Source: Lytechinus pictus (Eukaryota > Echinodermata > Echinoidea > Temnopleuroida > Toxopneustidae). Taken from it: a stretch of 64,000 bases of DNA. Below are positions 50,491-63,261 of this stretch, piece after piece. The translations under genes and the position numbers were made by a program. Positions within the stretch are counted from its first letter, which is position 1. Every line of letters starts with the position of its first letter. The notes below the pieces were generated by a model, which made no database searches, was not told where the DNA came from, and saw only the letters and a list, made by a program, of their open reading frames with translations. The DNA lies in assembly GCF_037042905.1 (NCBI RefSeq), contig NC_087262.1, positions 10,369,501-10,433,500 on the forward strand, read 5' to 3'.

Positions 50491-52150
50491 TTTGCCCATG
50501 TGAAAGCAAAGTATGTGTACACCTGTGCCGCCTACAAAAAGATCTCTGAAAGAAAATATGCCTAGTTGCAAACTACATGTACATGTAGATAATTTTTTAT
50601 TATAAGAACATTTGCAAGGATTCTCCAAAGTCACTGGCATAGTGTTAAAAAGAAAATTATTTGCATCATCTTCACAGGAGCTGAAGAACTCAAACTCTGC
50701 AACATCCTAATAAGGGCAACCTAAAATTGCATTTATTCACCAGCAGGTACTACAATGTAGGTTTGAAGACAGACATTTTTCCTCATTTGTAATTTACCCT
50801 TTCTTGTACTTCTCTTTACTTTTTATGTTTTGCTCTCTTATAAGCACCTTGAGCATTTAATCAAAATGGAAAAGATGCTATATATGTATTATTATTCTTA
50901 TTGTACATGTACATGTATGAACACTTTAAGGTACATACATGTACAAAGTACATGTAGAACAAGAGGAATGTGCATCCCGTGTTTGTAGAAATATAACATT
51001 CTAGTTCCACAGTCATTGAAGAAGTGAATGGATTTGATGAATCAATTGTACAGGCCTACATGTATTACTAGAAGTTATATGTATAAGCCTTCTTGTGTTT
51101 GGCCAACATTGTTTTGCCGACATAATGGAAAATGACATCTTCAAAACAATTGAACAATGACTTCAGCCATGACCATACAGTATATGCTATATTTGTGTAG
51201 TCGCGCAGTACTGTGCATATTTGCATGCACAATTGAACACTGAAACGAAATATACTTGTAGCTCTACCCAAGGGCATCAAACTTGCTTCGATACATGTAT
51301 CTTTGACTCTTGTTTATCTTTGCACTATTCCTTTCTCTCACCTGAGTTGTCATATGATTGTTCAAGCATATTTCCAACCTCGGCTGGATTTCATGCCTGA
51401 ATGGCCAAGTAAAGGCCACAGGATGTATTTGTTGCATACATACATGTACATTGCTGAATGGCTGTTACAAGTGCATCCCAGGGTCTGGTTTACACAAGTC
51501 GCTTCTTTGGAAGAATAGTTGTTTGAAATTTTGAAATAAATTGCAAATTAATCTACATGTATGTGTTTGAGCCCCAGAATACATTATTTCAACCCTCCCC
51601 TCAACAAAGATGAGGTTTAATACATAAAATACATAACTTACGTATAAAATACATAATTTTTTAGAAGTGTTAAAAGATATTTTTCACACTCAAAAACTTA
51701 TCTGAAAATGTGATACCTGCAAATGTGTAGAAATTTGCTTCTTTGTTGACTTCTGTTTTTGTGAGCACACTTTTTACAAGGGAAAAGAATATTCTGTAGT
51801 ACAGAAACCAGAAGTTAATAACCTTTCTTCAAGATGGAAAGTGTGCTATACAAATCTCATGTACATGTATGTATTATTATTATTATTACATTTTTTAATA
51901 ATGGCCTAGATTTTTTTTCAATATTTAAATACTGTACATATGTACATGTAGTTGCCATGAATGTTACAGTAGTTTCAACTTTCAAAACTAAGAAATGTTT
52001 AATAATACTCAATACCTCATAAGAATTGTAATGTACAAGAGTACTCTATTAAAAAGCAGAAAATGAAAATACATGAGCATAGTACTGTACATTTAGGAGA
52101 AATCATGTGACACTAGAAAAGGTTGTTTACCGAAGAAAGGTGTGCCATTG
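50491..52150. other. KAT6 intron segment, TACATGTA-rich, nothing recognised
   Basis: AT-rich with TACATGTACATGTA words near 50575, 50905, 50935, 51858 and 51942. No exon seen. Confidence 0.5.
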
Positions 52151-53730
52151 TATGTACATTATACAGGTACTGAAGTGGACACAGAGGAAAGTGAGGGGGT
52201 TGAGCCTTGAAGATCCTGAATAGATAAATGATTTAAATCTGCATTTCGATCAAGGAAAGGAATATCACTTCAGCAAAGATAATTCAGTATCGATGAGACA
52301 CGGAAGAAACGCTTTTCACCTGGAGGCAACGGAGCGGAATAATTTGCAGGTTAACACATCGCATTACACCTTACCAGATAGAGTCGTCATCCCACATGGG
52401 CTCGTTGAAGTCGAGATGGGAATTTTTATCCACTTTACACCCGCAGGCTATTTCTTCCTCCTGACTTTAATGCTAGAATGCACAAATTTGTTTTTCTGCT
52501 CAGATAAACGATGATGCCACTTAAGGCAAGCTCAAATGTTATTGCCATAAATTTGTGAGATACCGGCAAAGCATTGTGGGGAGACTTGGCCATGGGGCGC
52601 ATCATTTATGGGATTATGATTTCATCAATCCAAGGCTTGTTAAGCTTTGTCAATAAATCAATATTCTTGACTGATGCCTTGCATCTTGTAAAGGCTTTTA
52701 TAATTTCCGCTAGTACTCACTGCACTTTTTATTCATAGGGAAATTTATTGATCTATTTATTTACAGTAGGTATTCTGTTTTATAACAGCGTAGTCTCTTC
52801 AGTATAAAACTGCTTTTAATGTTCAAGATAGGGTACAATGTACACTGTAATTTAGAGGGTAATCGATAGGAATTTTTAATTTAGTGGGCTACAGTATGAT
52901 ACTTCGAGGTATGGAGGAAAAAATATGTAAGCAGGGCACTGTATTGCAACTAATAATTCATTGATTCTACACATGGGGAAAAAGTACATCTTGTCAAGGT
53001 ATTAGTTATTACTTATCCTTGGACAGTGGTGAATTGCAGGTGATTCAATTACCTGGCAGTGCTACTGTGAATTGACGGCCCCTTTTCCCCCTAGTCATAT
53101 CACATAATTAGAGAGTCGTTTTGATATGCTCGAGAGATCAGATGCACACTTCCTGCCAGGAGGGGGGCAGATAGATATGCAATTTTCTTTTCGTGCTCTC
53201 GCGCGTGCAGTGCGTGGGACTGGGGAAATAGTAGCCGACTTCCTGTCTTGTTGCGGATGCCTTGCAATTATGGCCAAGTTACTTGGTGCAAGAGGGGGGG
53301 GGGGACTGGGGAAATAAATATGGCATGTCGTGTGGTTAACCTGGCTGGGTTGGGAAGGCTAGATTATCTCTGGCGCAGTACACTTTGGTGATGCCAGACA
53401 TTTGGCATGCCCAATTGGGCATTATTGGCATCCAGTGTCTCTGCAGGGACTCCCATGCCAGTGTGTGGGACAAGGACGCTTAGCCATTTCATATCTCTAG
53501 CAGCTTGTTTCAGTCATCGCAAACAATCAATGCAGTGGGATTCCGTGTGTGAAAGTGTGTGTACGCGGGGGCGATTGACGGCGTGTGATGAAATCCTCGG
53601 CTGTGTGTGTCTCTGTTATTTCGCATTTGCGGGGGATAGCAAAATGCTAATGACCCTCCTGAATGGCCGTGGTTGATCTGTGTTCTCAATTGCCTTCTTC
53701 CCTGACAGTCAATTTGGCGTAGGTCTTGCA
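52151..53730. other. Unique, higher-GC island in the KAT6 intron
   Basis: 52290-52640 and 53090-53720 lack recognised repeats and have balanced composition, with several CpGs near 53100-53240 and 53520-53600. Short ORFs have no recognisable domain and no splice context. It may hold regulatory DNA. Confidence 0.35.
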
Positions 53731-56028
53731 TCCGTTACTGAGAAAGGATTGCATACTGTACATCTGATACTTGTATTCTTCAAATTATGCAAAATGACCC
53801 TTAGGTCCACTATCTCCTTTTGGTTAAATTCCTTTAATATAGAGGGCCTGCATTTATAAAGTACAAGACAAATAGATTTTTATGTTTAATATGCCTGTTC
53901 AATATGTAGGCCTACATGTAATGATAAATTCCAGAGTTTGATGTGACTTCCAATTATTTTATTATTAATCACATTTGCACTTGTGTAGGCCTAATTGTCA
54001 TTCTTTACATTGAGACCTGGAGTAATTTAAAATTGATGTAGGTCTACACAACTCAAGCAATGTTTGTACATAGGCCTATATGAAATTCAGGGTTAAATTT
54101 CCATGTCCAGATTTGAAAGACTCCTGGCCCTCATTAAAGCTGAGTGTCGTGATTGATTGCTTGTGATTAGTGTACAGTGTACTTGATCTAATCTTTATTA
54201 TAGACTCCATTTCACAATATTATCAGAGCCATTTCACAATACTATCATTGCCCTTTTGTCAAAAGGTTGATATCATTCTACAAAGTGTATCGCTCTAATT
54301 TGCCTTTTTTGGCATAACACCCCGTATATCATTGCTATGATATGCCCACCGGTAGAGCAGAAAGATGGAAACAGTGTTTACACTAAAAGAGGAATGACAT
54401 CCCATTATGTGTTGGTATCATGTTTCCATGGTGACCTCCCCTATCAGCAGGGGGTAGCATTCTGCTGAACTACAAGGTCAGGAGCCTAACCTGAAAAGAT
54501 GGGTGAACATACTCTGGGCTCTGTGCCTTTCAAAGACATGTTTTCATCAGCCCACTTGAGGCTTGTAAACAGTCCCATTCTGTTTTCTTTTGCTGGCACA
54601 GACCCTGATAACTACATGTAGTGGGTCTTGAATGAATACTAGCATACATTATAAAGTGCAAGTTGCTGCTTCAACGTTTTAGACCTTCTGCAAGGCTCCA
54701 CACCAACTCTTTTTCTTGGTGGCCTGATCAGTCCGCCCAAATCATCAATTTTATATTTTTGGTGGCCCGCAAAACAAATTTGGTGGCCCTAAAACAATAG
54801 AAAACATTACAATTTATCAAAATCTTTATTCACTAGAAACAATGTTTAGAAACGGTATCCAATATTGCAAATTTAGGGAGAAGATTGTGAAAAGTAGCCC
54901 CCGCAAATAAATAAGTGATTTTTTTCCCCTGGGATAGGGCTGATGGGGAAGGGATGATGGAAGGAGCAGGGGCCTAAAACTTTGGTCTTTCTCGTTGGTC
55001 TCTCACATAAAAAGGTAGAGCAATGTCAGAATTTTCAGATTGAGAAAATAGAGGCTGATGAGAACTGCCCATTCTATTGGCTTTTTGGCTTCCAAGTGAG
55101 ATGTTTTTGAGTTGCAAAGATGACAAGTACATGTATGTGTAAGCCAAACTGTCATTGCCCTTTTGACTCTGTGCTTCTCTTGCCCCGTTTATGTCCCTTG
55201 TAATTTCTCAAAGTATATATAATTTTTTTTTATCACCTATATTTTGTTTCCCTTCTAAATAATGTACATGTACTTCAGCACCTCCATACTTCCAAGTGCC
55301 AACATCTCTATTGTATTTCAGTATTTTGAATACTTTCTTTCCCGATGTACTGCACATACATGTACTGTAGGACTGAAGGCCTAGATTTAAAGACCAAAGT
55401 CTGCTTTAAAATGAATTTTAATACTCCATACATAGAGATGGAAAAAATATGCCAAAAGCAAAACATGTAAATTTATCTGAAGTATTTACATTGTAAAAGC
55501 CTACATGTATGTAGAAAGTATGTGAGGGCAAGCAGTACTGCATGATACAGTTGTAGAGAGTGCTGCGTTGATGTACATGTATTTGAGAAAAAACAACAAA
55601 ATCTCCAAGATTTGACCTGGTGTCCAGTGACTCAGCCAGGTTTACCGAGCCACAGGCTATATAGTGGCATCACATACACTGACAAATGATCAGCACTTGA
55701 CTGGCTGATTGCATTGCTAATCGGACTTGATGGCGGGTTTGTGTTTCTCTCCCGATACATATGATCTCCATTCGATGAGTAAGAGCCCTTTTTTAGTGTA
55801 GAAATATCTCTCTGACAAATTAAAGTTTGATGCTTTAATAAAAAAAATACTAATTCCTACATGTACGTATGTAGGCTACATGGATAGTACCTGTTTGAGA
55901 TACACAGGGAATAATTTTGCTTTACGAATTTGAATAGCATTTCTGGTCATAAGAGAAAAGCTCTCAACTCTAATGTACAGTCCTATGTAAAAATATGCTT
56001 TTACAAAAGATTTTATGCATAGCAATCT
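53731..56028. other. KAT6 intron segment, nothing recognised
   Basis: AT-rich. 54700-54790 has a few GGTGGCC phrases. No exon, SINE or clear foldback. Confidence 0.5.
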
Positions 56029-56636
56029 TTAAAGGAGAATGAAACTCTTGGAGCAAGTTAGCTTTGTGAAAGCAGAAAAATCAAAGAATAAGATCAACAA
56101 AAGTTTGAGTAAAATAGGACTAGCAATAGAAGAGTTATGAGCATTTGAATGTCGAGATCTCTAATGCTATGGAGATCCTCCAATTGGCAATGCGACCAAG
56201 ATCGATGATGTCACAGATGAACAACTCTCCCCTTTTGGACACTGAAAATATACCCCAAAACGTCTCGTTTTGCTCATTCTAATCATATGACAAACGATTC
56301 ATCAATGATATAATGTTGTGAAACCTCTGTACTTGTGAAACCTCTGTACTCTCTCATAAAGAGAACACCTCACCTTGTGATAGACTCTGTAAAATTGAGA
56401 ATATATAAGTGAAATAAGTACTAAAGTAATGAGGGAGTTGTACGTGTGTGACATCACAAATCTTGGTTGCATTGCCAATGGGAGGATCTACATGGCATTA
56501 TAGTGATCTCAATATTCAAATGCTCATAACTTTCTTATTATTCATTCAATCTTCCTCAAACTTTCAACAATATGTTTCTTTGATTTTTCTCTTTGATATG
56601 GATTCAGCTGGTTTCAAGGGTTTCATTCTCCTTTAA
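56029..56636. mobile_element. Foldback MITE, TTAAAGGAGAATGAAAC family, copy 2 (reversed)
   Basis: TTAAAGGAGAATGAAACTC to GGTTTCATTCTCCTTTAA-type end. The left tip matches the right tip of 42201-42791 (GAGCAAGTTAGCTTTGTGAAAGC), so it is in the opposite orientation. Internal CTCTGTACTTGTGAAAC is locally duplicated. Confidence 0.9.
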
Positions 56637-56999
56637 AAAATGTGGAGCAAATTGAGATGCGATACCAGGAAAATTATTCCATGGATACATGTAGTTGATG
56701 TTTTAGCTATATCTGGGTACAGTATTTGGCTATGTGATTGGCTCTATAGTGGATTGTAAAAGTAGCGGTGCTGCCTCCTTTTTTGTGTTTGCTGTCTCAG
56801 AATCTCAGAGTATACATGTATGAGGCCTATTAAAAGTAAAATGGGACTGTATCTTTCAGTTGTCAAGTCTGCTGCAGAAGAAGAAAAACAGATAGCACAA
56901 ATTATACAATGATTACAAAGCACTGCATCCTATTACTCTAGATAGCATGGCTATCCTGATCAAGCACTTGAGTATGAAGAAACTCTTTCATCTGTAGAT

Positions 57000-57165
57000 A
57001 CCCATTTACTACACCTGGGTGGAGTGTGGCAGATGTACAGTGTAGATAAATACCTTGCCAAAGGATGCGAGTGCTGCAGTGGGATTTGAACCCTGGACCT
57101 TATGGTACAAAGTCCTGAGACTTATCCACAGTGTATAGCACTTCTACTGAGCCAAAGATAATGGA
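57000..57165 (-). repeat. tRNA-derived SINE, diverged copy
   Basis: On the minus strand: B box GGGTTCAAATCCC, then CCTTTGGCAAGGTATTTATC, CACTCCACCCAGGTGTAGTAAATGGG. The head is decayed. Confidence 0.6.
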
Positions 57166-57244
57166 ATAAAGCTCTGGACAGACTGTATTAAATAGAATTG
57201 TAGAACTCTTCTGTCCCTACTGCTATAGAGTACAGAACTTGTAC

Positions 57245-58066
57245 TCTTAGGGTGCGTTTATCCGCCACTTTTTTACCCTAGAATCATGATCTGAATCATG
57301 ATTCAAATCACGATTCTGCAGAATCACGATTGCGTTTAGTCGAAATTGAATATAATCATGATTAGAATCACAAACATGAAACACGAAAAAAGGGGCGTTT
57401 GGAAAGACGTTTCTGCAGAATCACGTACGAAAATGTTCGAATAAACGATATCGTGATTACAATCATGATTCTATGACCTCACTGTTGTGTCGGGCTATTT
57501 TCGGTTTGACTCTTGCCAAGCTCAAGGCGCTCTATATGTTCATCGTATGTACATGATTATGTACTACGCATGCATTTTTTGTCATGTTCAAGTTCTGTGT
57601 TGGTCATCGCATCGTCCACTACTTTTCATTTTTTGGTCATGTCTTCAACTTCAAGTTCTAGTAAATGAATTATCTGGACAGACAATGATCTCAGTTGTTG
57701 TTGAGTATACAGTATCAATATTAAATTGGATCTACGCTGAAATTCACTTCCGAACACCGTTTTGGATAAATTAACAAGATGAATAGAAGCATATAGAAGT
57801 AAACAAAATGAGGTATAGACTGAATTCTGGAAGCAAAAGATTTTTCGAGAGCCGAAACAGGTGCGAAAAACTTCCTCTGTCAAACTGCGCACTAGTGATG
57901 CGCACTGGATTGGCCCGAATCTGAGGAGAAACGGCATTGGAATGAAGGTCGTCTAAACGCTGATTCTGTGATATTGTGATTCATGTTTGTGTTTTGAATC
58001 ATGATTCAAATCATGATTCAAATCATGATTCTGGCTTGAGGTCGCATAAACGCAGCCTTAGATGTT
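57245..58066. mobile_element. Foldback element with GCGTTTAT ends and ATCATGATT arrays
   Basis: The left end TTAGGGTGCGTTTATCCGCC and the right (reverse complement CTAAGGCTGCGTTTATGCGACC) are inverted. Both arms contain runs of AATCATGATT, itself palindromic. CGTTTAGTCG on the left and CGTCTAAACGC on the right also pair. About 820 bp, no ORF supported. Confidence 0.8.
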
Positions 58067-59818
58067 ATGAGGGGGGTAAATTCCGATGAATAATGATGGC
58101 TAGTGCAGGCAGGCGTGTGTAATAGCAGAAACCCATTCATGACTGCACACACTCCATCATGCTTGGAAAGATGATATTCCTTGATAAATCACAGCTGATT
58201 TGTTTGACATGACTGTCATCACTGGATGCTCTTAATTGAATGTGGACACACTTGATGTTGGAAGATAAACCAAGTTAATGACCCATCTGTGCGCTCTTTG
58301 CGCTGCCAGCTGAGACAGAGAGAGAGCCAGCGCCCATTATGCAGCTCATTGATGGTGTCATTGACAGGCGTTTTGACGCAAGTGTAGCGGGAGAAAATAT
58401 GCCACTGAGGGAGGTAATGCCTGTAAGATGGCCATGTACATGTAGTCTTGTGGGCCAAGCCCGGAGCATGTCCACGACTACACATTGATAGTTACAGACT
58501 ATACAGATGTATTTTTTTCTGGTCAAATACAAATGTATAGTATATGTAGGCCTATTCATTCAGTTTGATCACTTGTACTATTCTCCTTTCCCCCTCTTTT
58601 GAATGATTGGATAATTAACATTGACGGTTTTTCTCAAACAGTTTATTTATGCCTGGTCATGGCACTAAGAGTACAATTCAATTATACATTTTTAAATAGG
58701 CCTCTTTAGGGTCCTTAATAATATGTCATAACTTCAAAACAGTGAGCTTTATTTCCTCTATAATTACAGTGGCTACATGTATGAGTCAGTCTTTTCAATC
58801 AATCGTTTTATCCAATTTCCAAAGAAACTCCCACACTTCTGGTTTGTACTAGTGGTCATTTGTTGTACTGTTCTTTAATAGTAAAACTTATAACATCAAC
58901 AACAACTACATGTACGGTCATTACTGTCGTCATTTTACACCAAAGAACTTCCTTTTGCCCAGCATGAAACTAACTCCACCGCCCACCTGCACTAATTATT
59001 GCATCAATTCCAAGATTTTCCTATGTGATTCCATGGCAGTTCTTGGAATATAATTTGACCAGAATTTCACCCTCTTCCTAATTACATCTAATTTTTTTCT
59101 TCTTCTAATTTTGTAGTTTCGCAGGAAAATAAAAAGAATTGTTGAGGATAAACTCAAGTGGTTTGACACTCATCTTTGTATAGTGCTCAACTATTTGTTA
59201 GCAGACAAGTAATTAATATCTGCAAAGACGTGTTGGATTTTTGCATATGCTTATTCAATATTTTGTTCGAGCAGGAAATTGTCAATCCATTGATTCAAGT
59301 ATCCTGGTAATACAGTATACATGTACATCATTACAGCCAATCAGCTCTCACCATTTTTCAAAATCCTTCTTGCATCCTTTATAGAAAAAAAAGATAAAAT
59401 GATCAATTGAATCTGGAGTCAACATTAAAATCCGTAGCTACTTAAAATCAAAAGGAAATATATATGCATCCTTTATAGAACATTAAAAAAACTGTTTTGA
59501 AGTGAACATTTTAAGTTCAAGTTCATATATGAAATTTGTATGTAAGTTTATCATTTTGGAAATATCTTTAAATTTCAAGGAACTGTTGGGGCTTCAATGT
59601 ATGCATGCATAGATTTTTTTTCAGACAGATGTGTTTCATGCAAATGTTTGACTGTTTTTCTTTTATGGCCCAAATTAAAGGGAATCAAGAGGAAACAATT
59701 CCAGGTTATCACAAATGTTAGTTCTTGCTTTGAAATGAAACTAGCACCAATGTTTTATATAGAACAAGTTTTCCATTATGAATGCAACCTCAGTATTATA
59801 TCTTTGTGCTTGCCTTAT
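58067..59818. other. KAT6 intron segment, nothing recognised
   Basis: 58060-58480 is unique and of balanced composition; the rest is AT-rich. No exon seen. Confidence 0.45.
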
Positions 59819-60413
59819 TTAAAGGGGAATGAAAACTTTGGAATAAGTAGGCTTGTGTCGAAACAGAAAAATCAAAGAATAAGAACAAAGAAAGTTTGAG
59901 AAAAATCGGATAAATAATAAGAAAGTTATGAGCATTTGAATATTGCAATCACTAGTGCTATGGAGATCCTCCCATTGGCAATGCGACAAGGATGTGTGAT
60001 GTCACAAGTGAACAACTTTCCCTTTGATGGACTATAAAATACCCTCAAAATGTCTCTTTCTGCTTTTTCTTGTGGTGATACAAACTTTTAACCATGATGT
60101 ATTCTTTAAAAATCTGTATCACATGCCCTCCTATAGAAAGAACACATGATCTACTGATAGATCATGTGATAAAAGAGGCAATTTAAGTGAAATAATACTA
60201 AAGAAATGGGGAGAGTTGTTCACAAGTGACATCACACATCTTTGTCGCATTGCTAATTTGAGGATCTCCATAGCATTAGTGATCACAATATTCAAATGCT
60301 CATAACTTTCTCATAATTTGTCTGATTTTTCTCAAACTTTCGTTAATCTGTTTCTTTGATTTTTTATGTTTTCACACAAGCTATCTTGTTCCAAAGTTTT
60401 CATTCTCCTTTAA
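59819..60413. mobile_element. Foldback MITE, TTAAAGGRGAATGAAA family, copy 3
   Basis: TTAAAGGGGAATGAAAAC on the left and CATTCTCCTTTAA on the right. Arms pair through AAGAAAGTTATGAGCATTTGAATATTG and GGCAATGCGACAAGGATGTGTGATGTCAC. Termini have drifted from the other two copies. Confidence 0.85.
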
Positions 60414-61098
60414 AGTTAACTGGCGTTGGACATTACTGCACATTGGTTTCAGTTTTGACTCTTCTCTCTTTTATTCCTGTTCTTTGTCTTCAAAAACATT
60501 TCCTTGAATACTTATGTACCAGTATTCAAAGAAAATAATAGGATTACTTTCAATAGGTACAGGACTTGTACTTGTGAATTGGTATACAAAATACTATACA
60601 ATAATCTGTATAAAGGTTGGGATGTACATGTATGTCTATAGATTCGTTTAGAACATGTGAGCAGAGCTCACATGTTCTACACGAATTTCCATTGACATGA
60701 AAAAATAAATACTTGATATTCCAGAAAGAAAATGCATGATATAGTAGGACCATACTGTACACTGAAGTAAATGTATACCTGACTGGCTGACAGCTACATG
60801 TAAAGTATTTTGAGGACAGGATAAGGAAGTATTTGCGCAAATTAACCTTTATCCCAAGAACTCCCACTAATTGACCACTAAAAGTAAACATGCTACAAAT
60901 TGCGAATCCTGGTTTACCCTTGATTTAGATGTCAAATAGGCCAATAAGGAAGTTATCTGTCCATTTTGTCTCTTTCATTTGTTTTACACTCGTACATGTA
61001 CTTGTCCATGTTGTGTATATGTACATGTACATTGTGTGTATCATGTTTACAATGTCAATAGTAATACATGTAGGTACTTATAGGCCTACAGACCCAGG

Positions 61099-63261
61099 TA
61101 ATGTTGTAAATCGGATCAAAAATCAGATCGAAAATCGGATCGGCAGTTAAGCTTCTAAAATCGAAATCGAATCGAAAATCGAATCGGCGATGTTTAAAAA
61201 CAAAGGAATACATCAAAATGTTGTTCGCGGTCGCGCGCATCTTCCTGACAAAGTCACAAAGACGAATGCATTGGAATGGAAGTCGCCAACATGCGCGATC
61301 GTTTGGAACATGTTTTAAAGCCAGGGGTTTTGAGGTGTTATAGCTTTAAAATAAACCGAGTGATTTTTATTAGAAAGATAAACGAAAGACGCATCTTCCG
61401 AGCAAAGGCGCAAAGGAAAATAAAATGAAAATATTTCTCATAGATCACAGGTTAATGAACGATCGGCGGGACATCTTTTAGAAGTATTTTTAGGTGCTAG
61501 CGATTTAGAATTATTGGAATGATCTCTTACGACGCATCATCTTAAAGTCGCAAGTGCAATTAAAATGAAGTAGAAGACGCAAGCACGCACGATGATTTGA
61601 AATATGTTATTAAAATGTTTTGGGTAGCTAGCGTTTTCAAATCAATTTGAAGTTCACGGCGGGGTCCGCTATCACCACGAGGTTGAAGATAAGATTTATA
61701 TCATTATAAAGGGGGTAAGAGAGTAGCGCAGTGAGCTCCGTCGGTAATACGACCTTTCAAAGTTCACGGCGGCATCCGCTATCACCACGAGGTTGAAAAT
61801 AAAATGTATATCATCATAAACGATGTAAGAGAGTAACGCAGTGAGCTCCGTCGGTAATACGACCTTTCAAAGTTCACGGCGGCATCCGCTATCACCACGA
61901 GGTTGAAAATAAAATGTATATCATCATAAACGATGTAAGAGAGTAACGCAATAAGCTCCGTCAGTAGCACGATCTTTAAAAGTTCACGGCGGGGTCCGCT
62001 ATCACCACGAGGTTGAAAATAAAATGTAAATCATCATAAACGATGTAAGAGAGTAACGCAATGAGCTCCGTCAATAGTACGACCTTTCAAAGTTCACGGC
62101 GGCATCCGCTATCACCACGAGGTTGAAAATAAAATGTATATCATCATAATTAAACGATGTAAGAGAGTAACGCAGTGAGCTCCGTCGGTAATACGACCTT
62201 TCAAAGTTCACGGCGGCATCCGCTATCACCACGATGTTGAAAATAAAATGTATATCATCATAAACGATGTAAGAGAGTAACGCAATAAGCTCCGTCAGTA
62301 GCACGATCTTTAAAAGTTCACGGCGGGGTCCGCAATCACCACGAGGTTGAAAATAAAATGTATATCATTATAAACGATGTAAGAGAGTAACGCAATGAGC
62401 TCCGTCAATAGTACGACCTTTCAAAGTTCACGGCGGGGTCCGCTATCACCACGAGGTTGAAAATAAAATGTATATCATCATAAACGATGTAAGAGAGTAA
62501 CGCAATAAGCTCCGTCAATAGTACAGTCTTTAAAAGTTTATGGCGGGGTCCGCTATCACCACGAGGTTGAAGAGAAGATTTATATCATTATAAAGGGGGT
62601 TAGAGAGTAGCGCAGTGAGCTCCGTCGGTAATACGACCTTTCAAAATTCACGGCGGCTTCCGCTATCACCACGAGGTTGAAAATAAAATTAATATCATCA
62701 TAAATGATGTAAGAGAGTAACGCAATAAGCTCCGTCAATAGTACAGTCTTTAAAAGTTTATGGCGGGGTCCGCTATCACCACGAGGTTGAAGAGAAGATT
62801 GATATCATTATAAAGGGGGTAAGAGAGTAGCGCAGTGAGCTCCGTCGGTAATACGACCTTTCGAAGTTCACGGCGGCATCCGCTATCACCACGAGGTTGA
62901 AAATAAAATGTATATAATCATAAACGATGTAAGAGAGTAACGCAGTGAGCTCCATCGGTAATACGACCTTTCAAAGTTCACGGCGGCATCCGCTATCACC
63001 ATGAGTTGGAAGAGAAGCGGAAGAGAAGATATCTATCATCTTAAACATCGCCATAGATAATACCGCGTCTTTCTCCCTGAATAATGCGACCTCTAAATAG
63101 CTAGCACCTCAAAAACAATCACGCACTGTAACCAGATCTACGCCGATTTTTTATTTTCGATTTTTTCCTTCAAGGGGCATGATCGAAGATCGGCAAGTGA
63201 TTGCCGATTGTGGTGAAATCGAATGGAATCGGTTGCCGATTGCAAAATCGGTTACAAGCTT
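61099..63261. mobile_element. Non-autonomous transposon-like unit built around a 110-bp satellite
   Basis: AGACCCAGG occurs at both borders (61090-61098 and 63262-63270), a candidate 9-bp target duplication. The ends are inverted in character: TTGTAAATCGGATC..ATCGAATCGG on the left and CCGATTG..AATCGGTTACAAG on the right. Inside are about three degenerate 135-160 bp units (61215-61650) and then the 110-bp array. No transposase is present. Boundaries are plausible but not proven. Confidence 0.5.
61651..63010. repeat. 110-bp tandem satellite, 13 starts, with higher-order structure
   Basis: AGTTCACGGCGG-type starts at 61651, 61761, 61871, 61981, 62091, 62205, 62315, 62425, 62535, 62645, 62755, 62865 and 62975: exactly 110 bp apart except one 114-bp unit (a 4-bp insertion near 62150). 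Units contain CCGCTATCACCACGAGGTTGA, AAATAAAATGTATATCAT and GAGAGTAACGCA.TGAGCTCCGTC. Unit types recur in order (see finding). ORFs are artefacts. Confidence 0.97.

Noticed and set aside
61651..63010. Regular 110-bp repeats as a CRISPR-like array
   Set aside because: The whole unit is repeated without unique spacers, and the genome is eukaryotic; it is a satellite.
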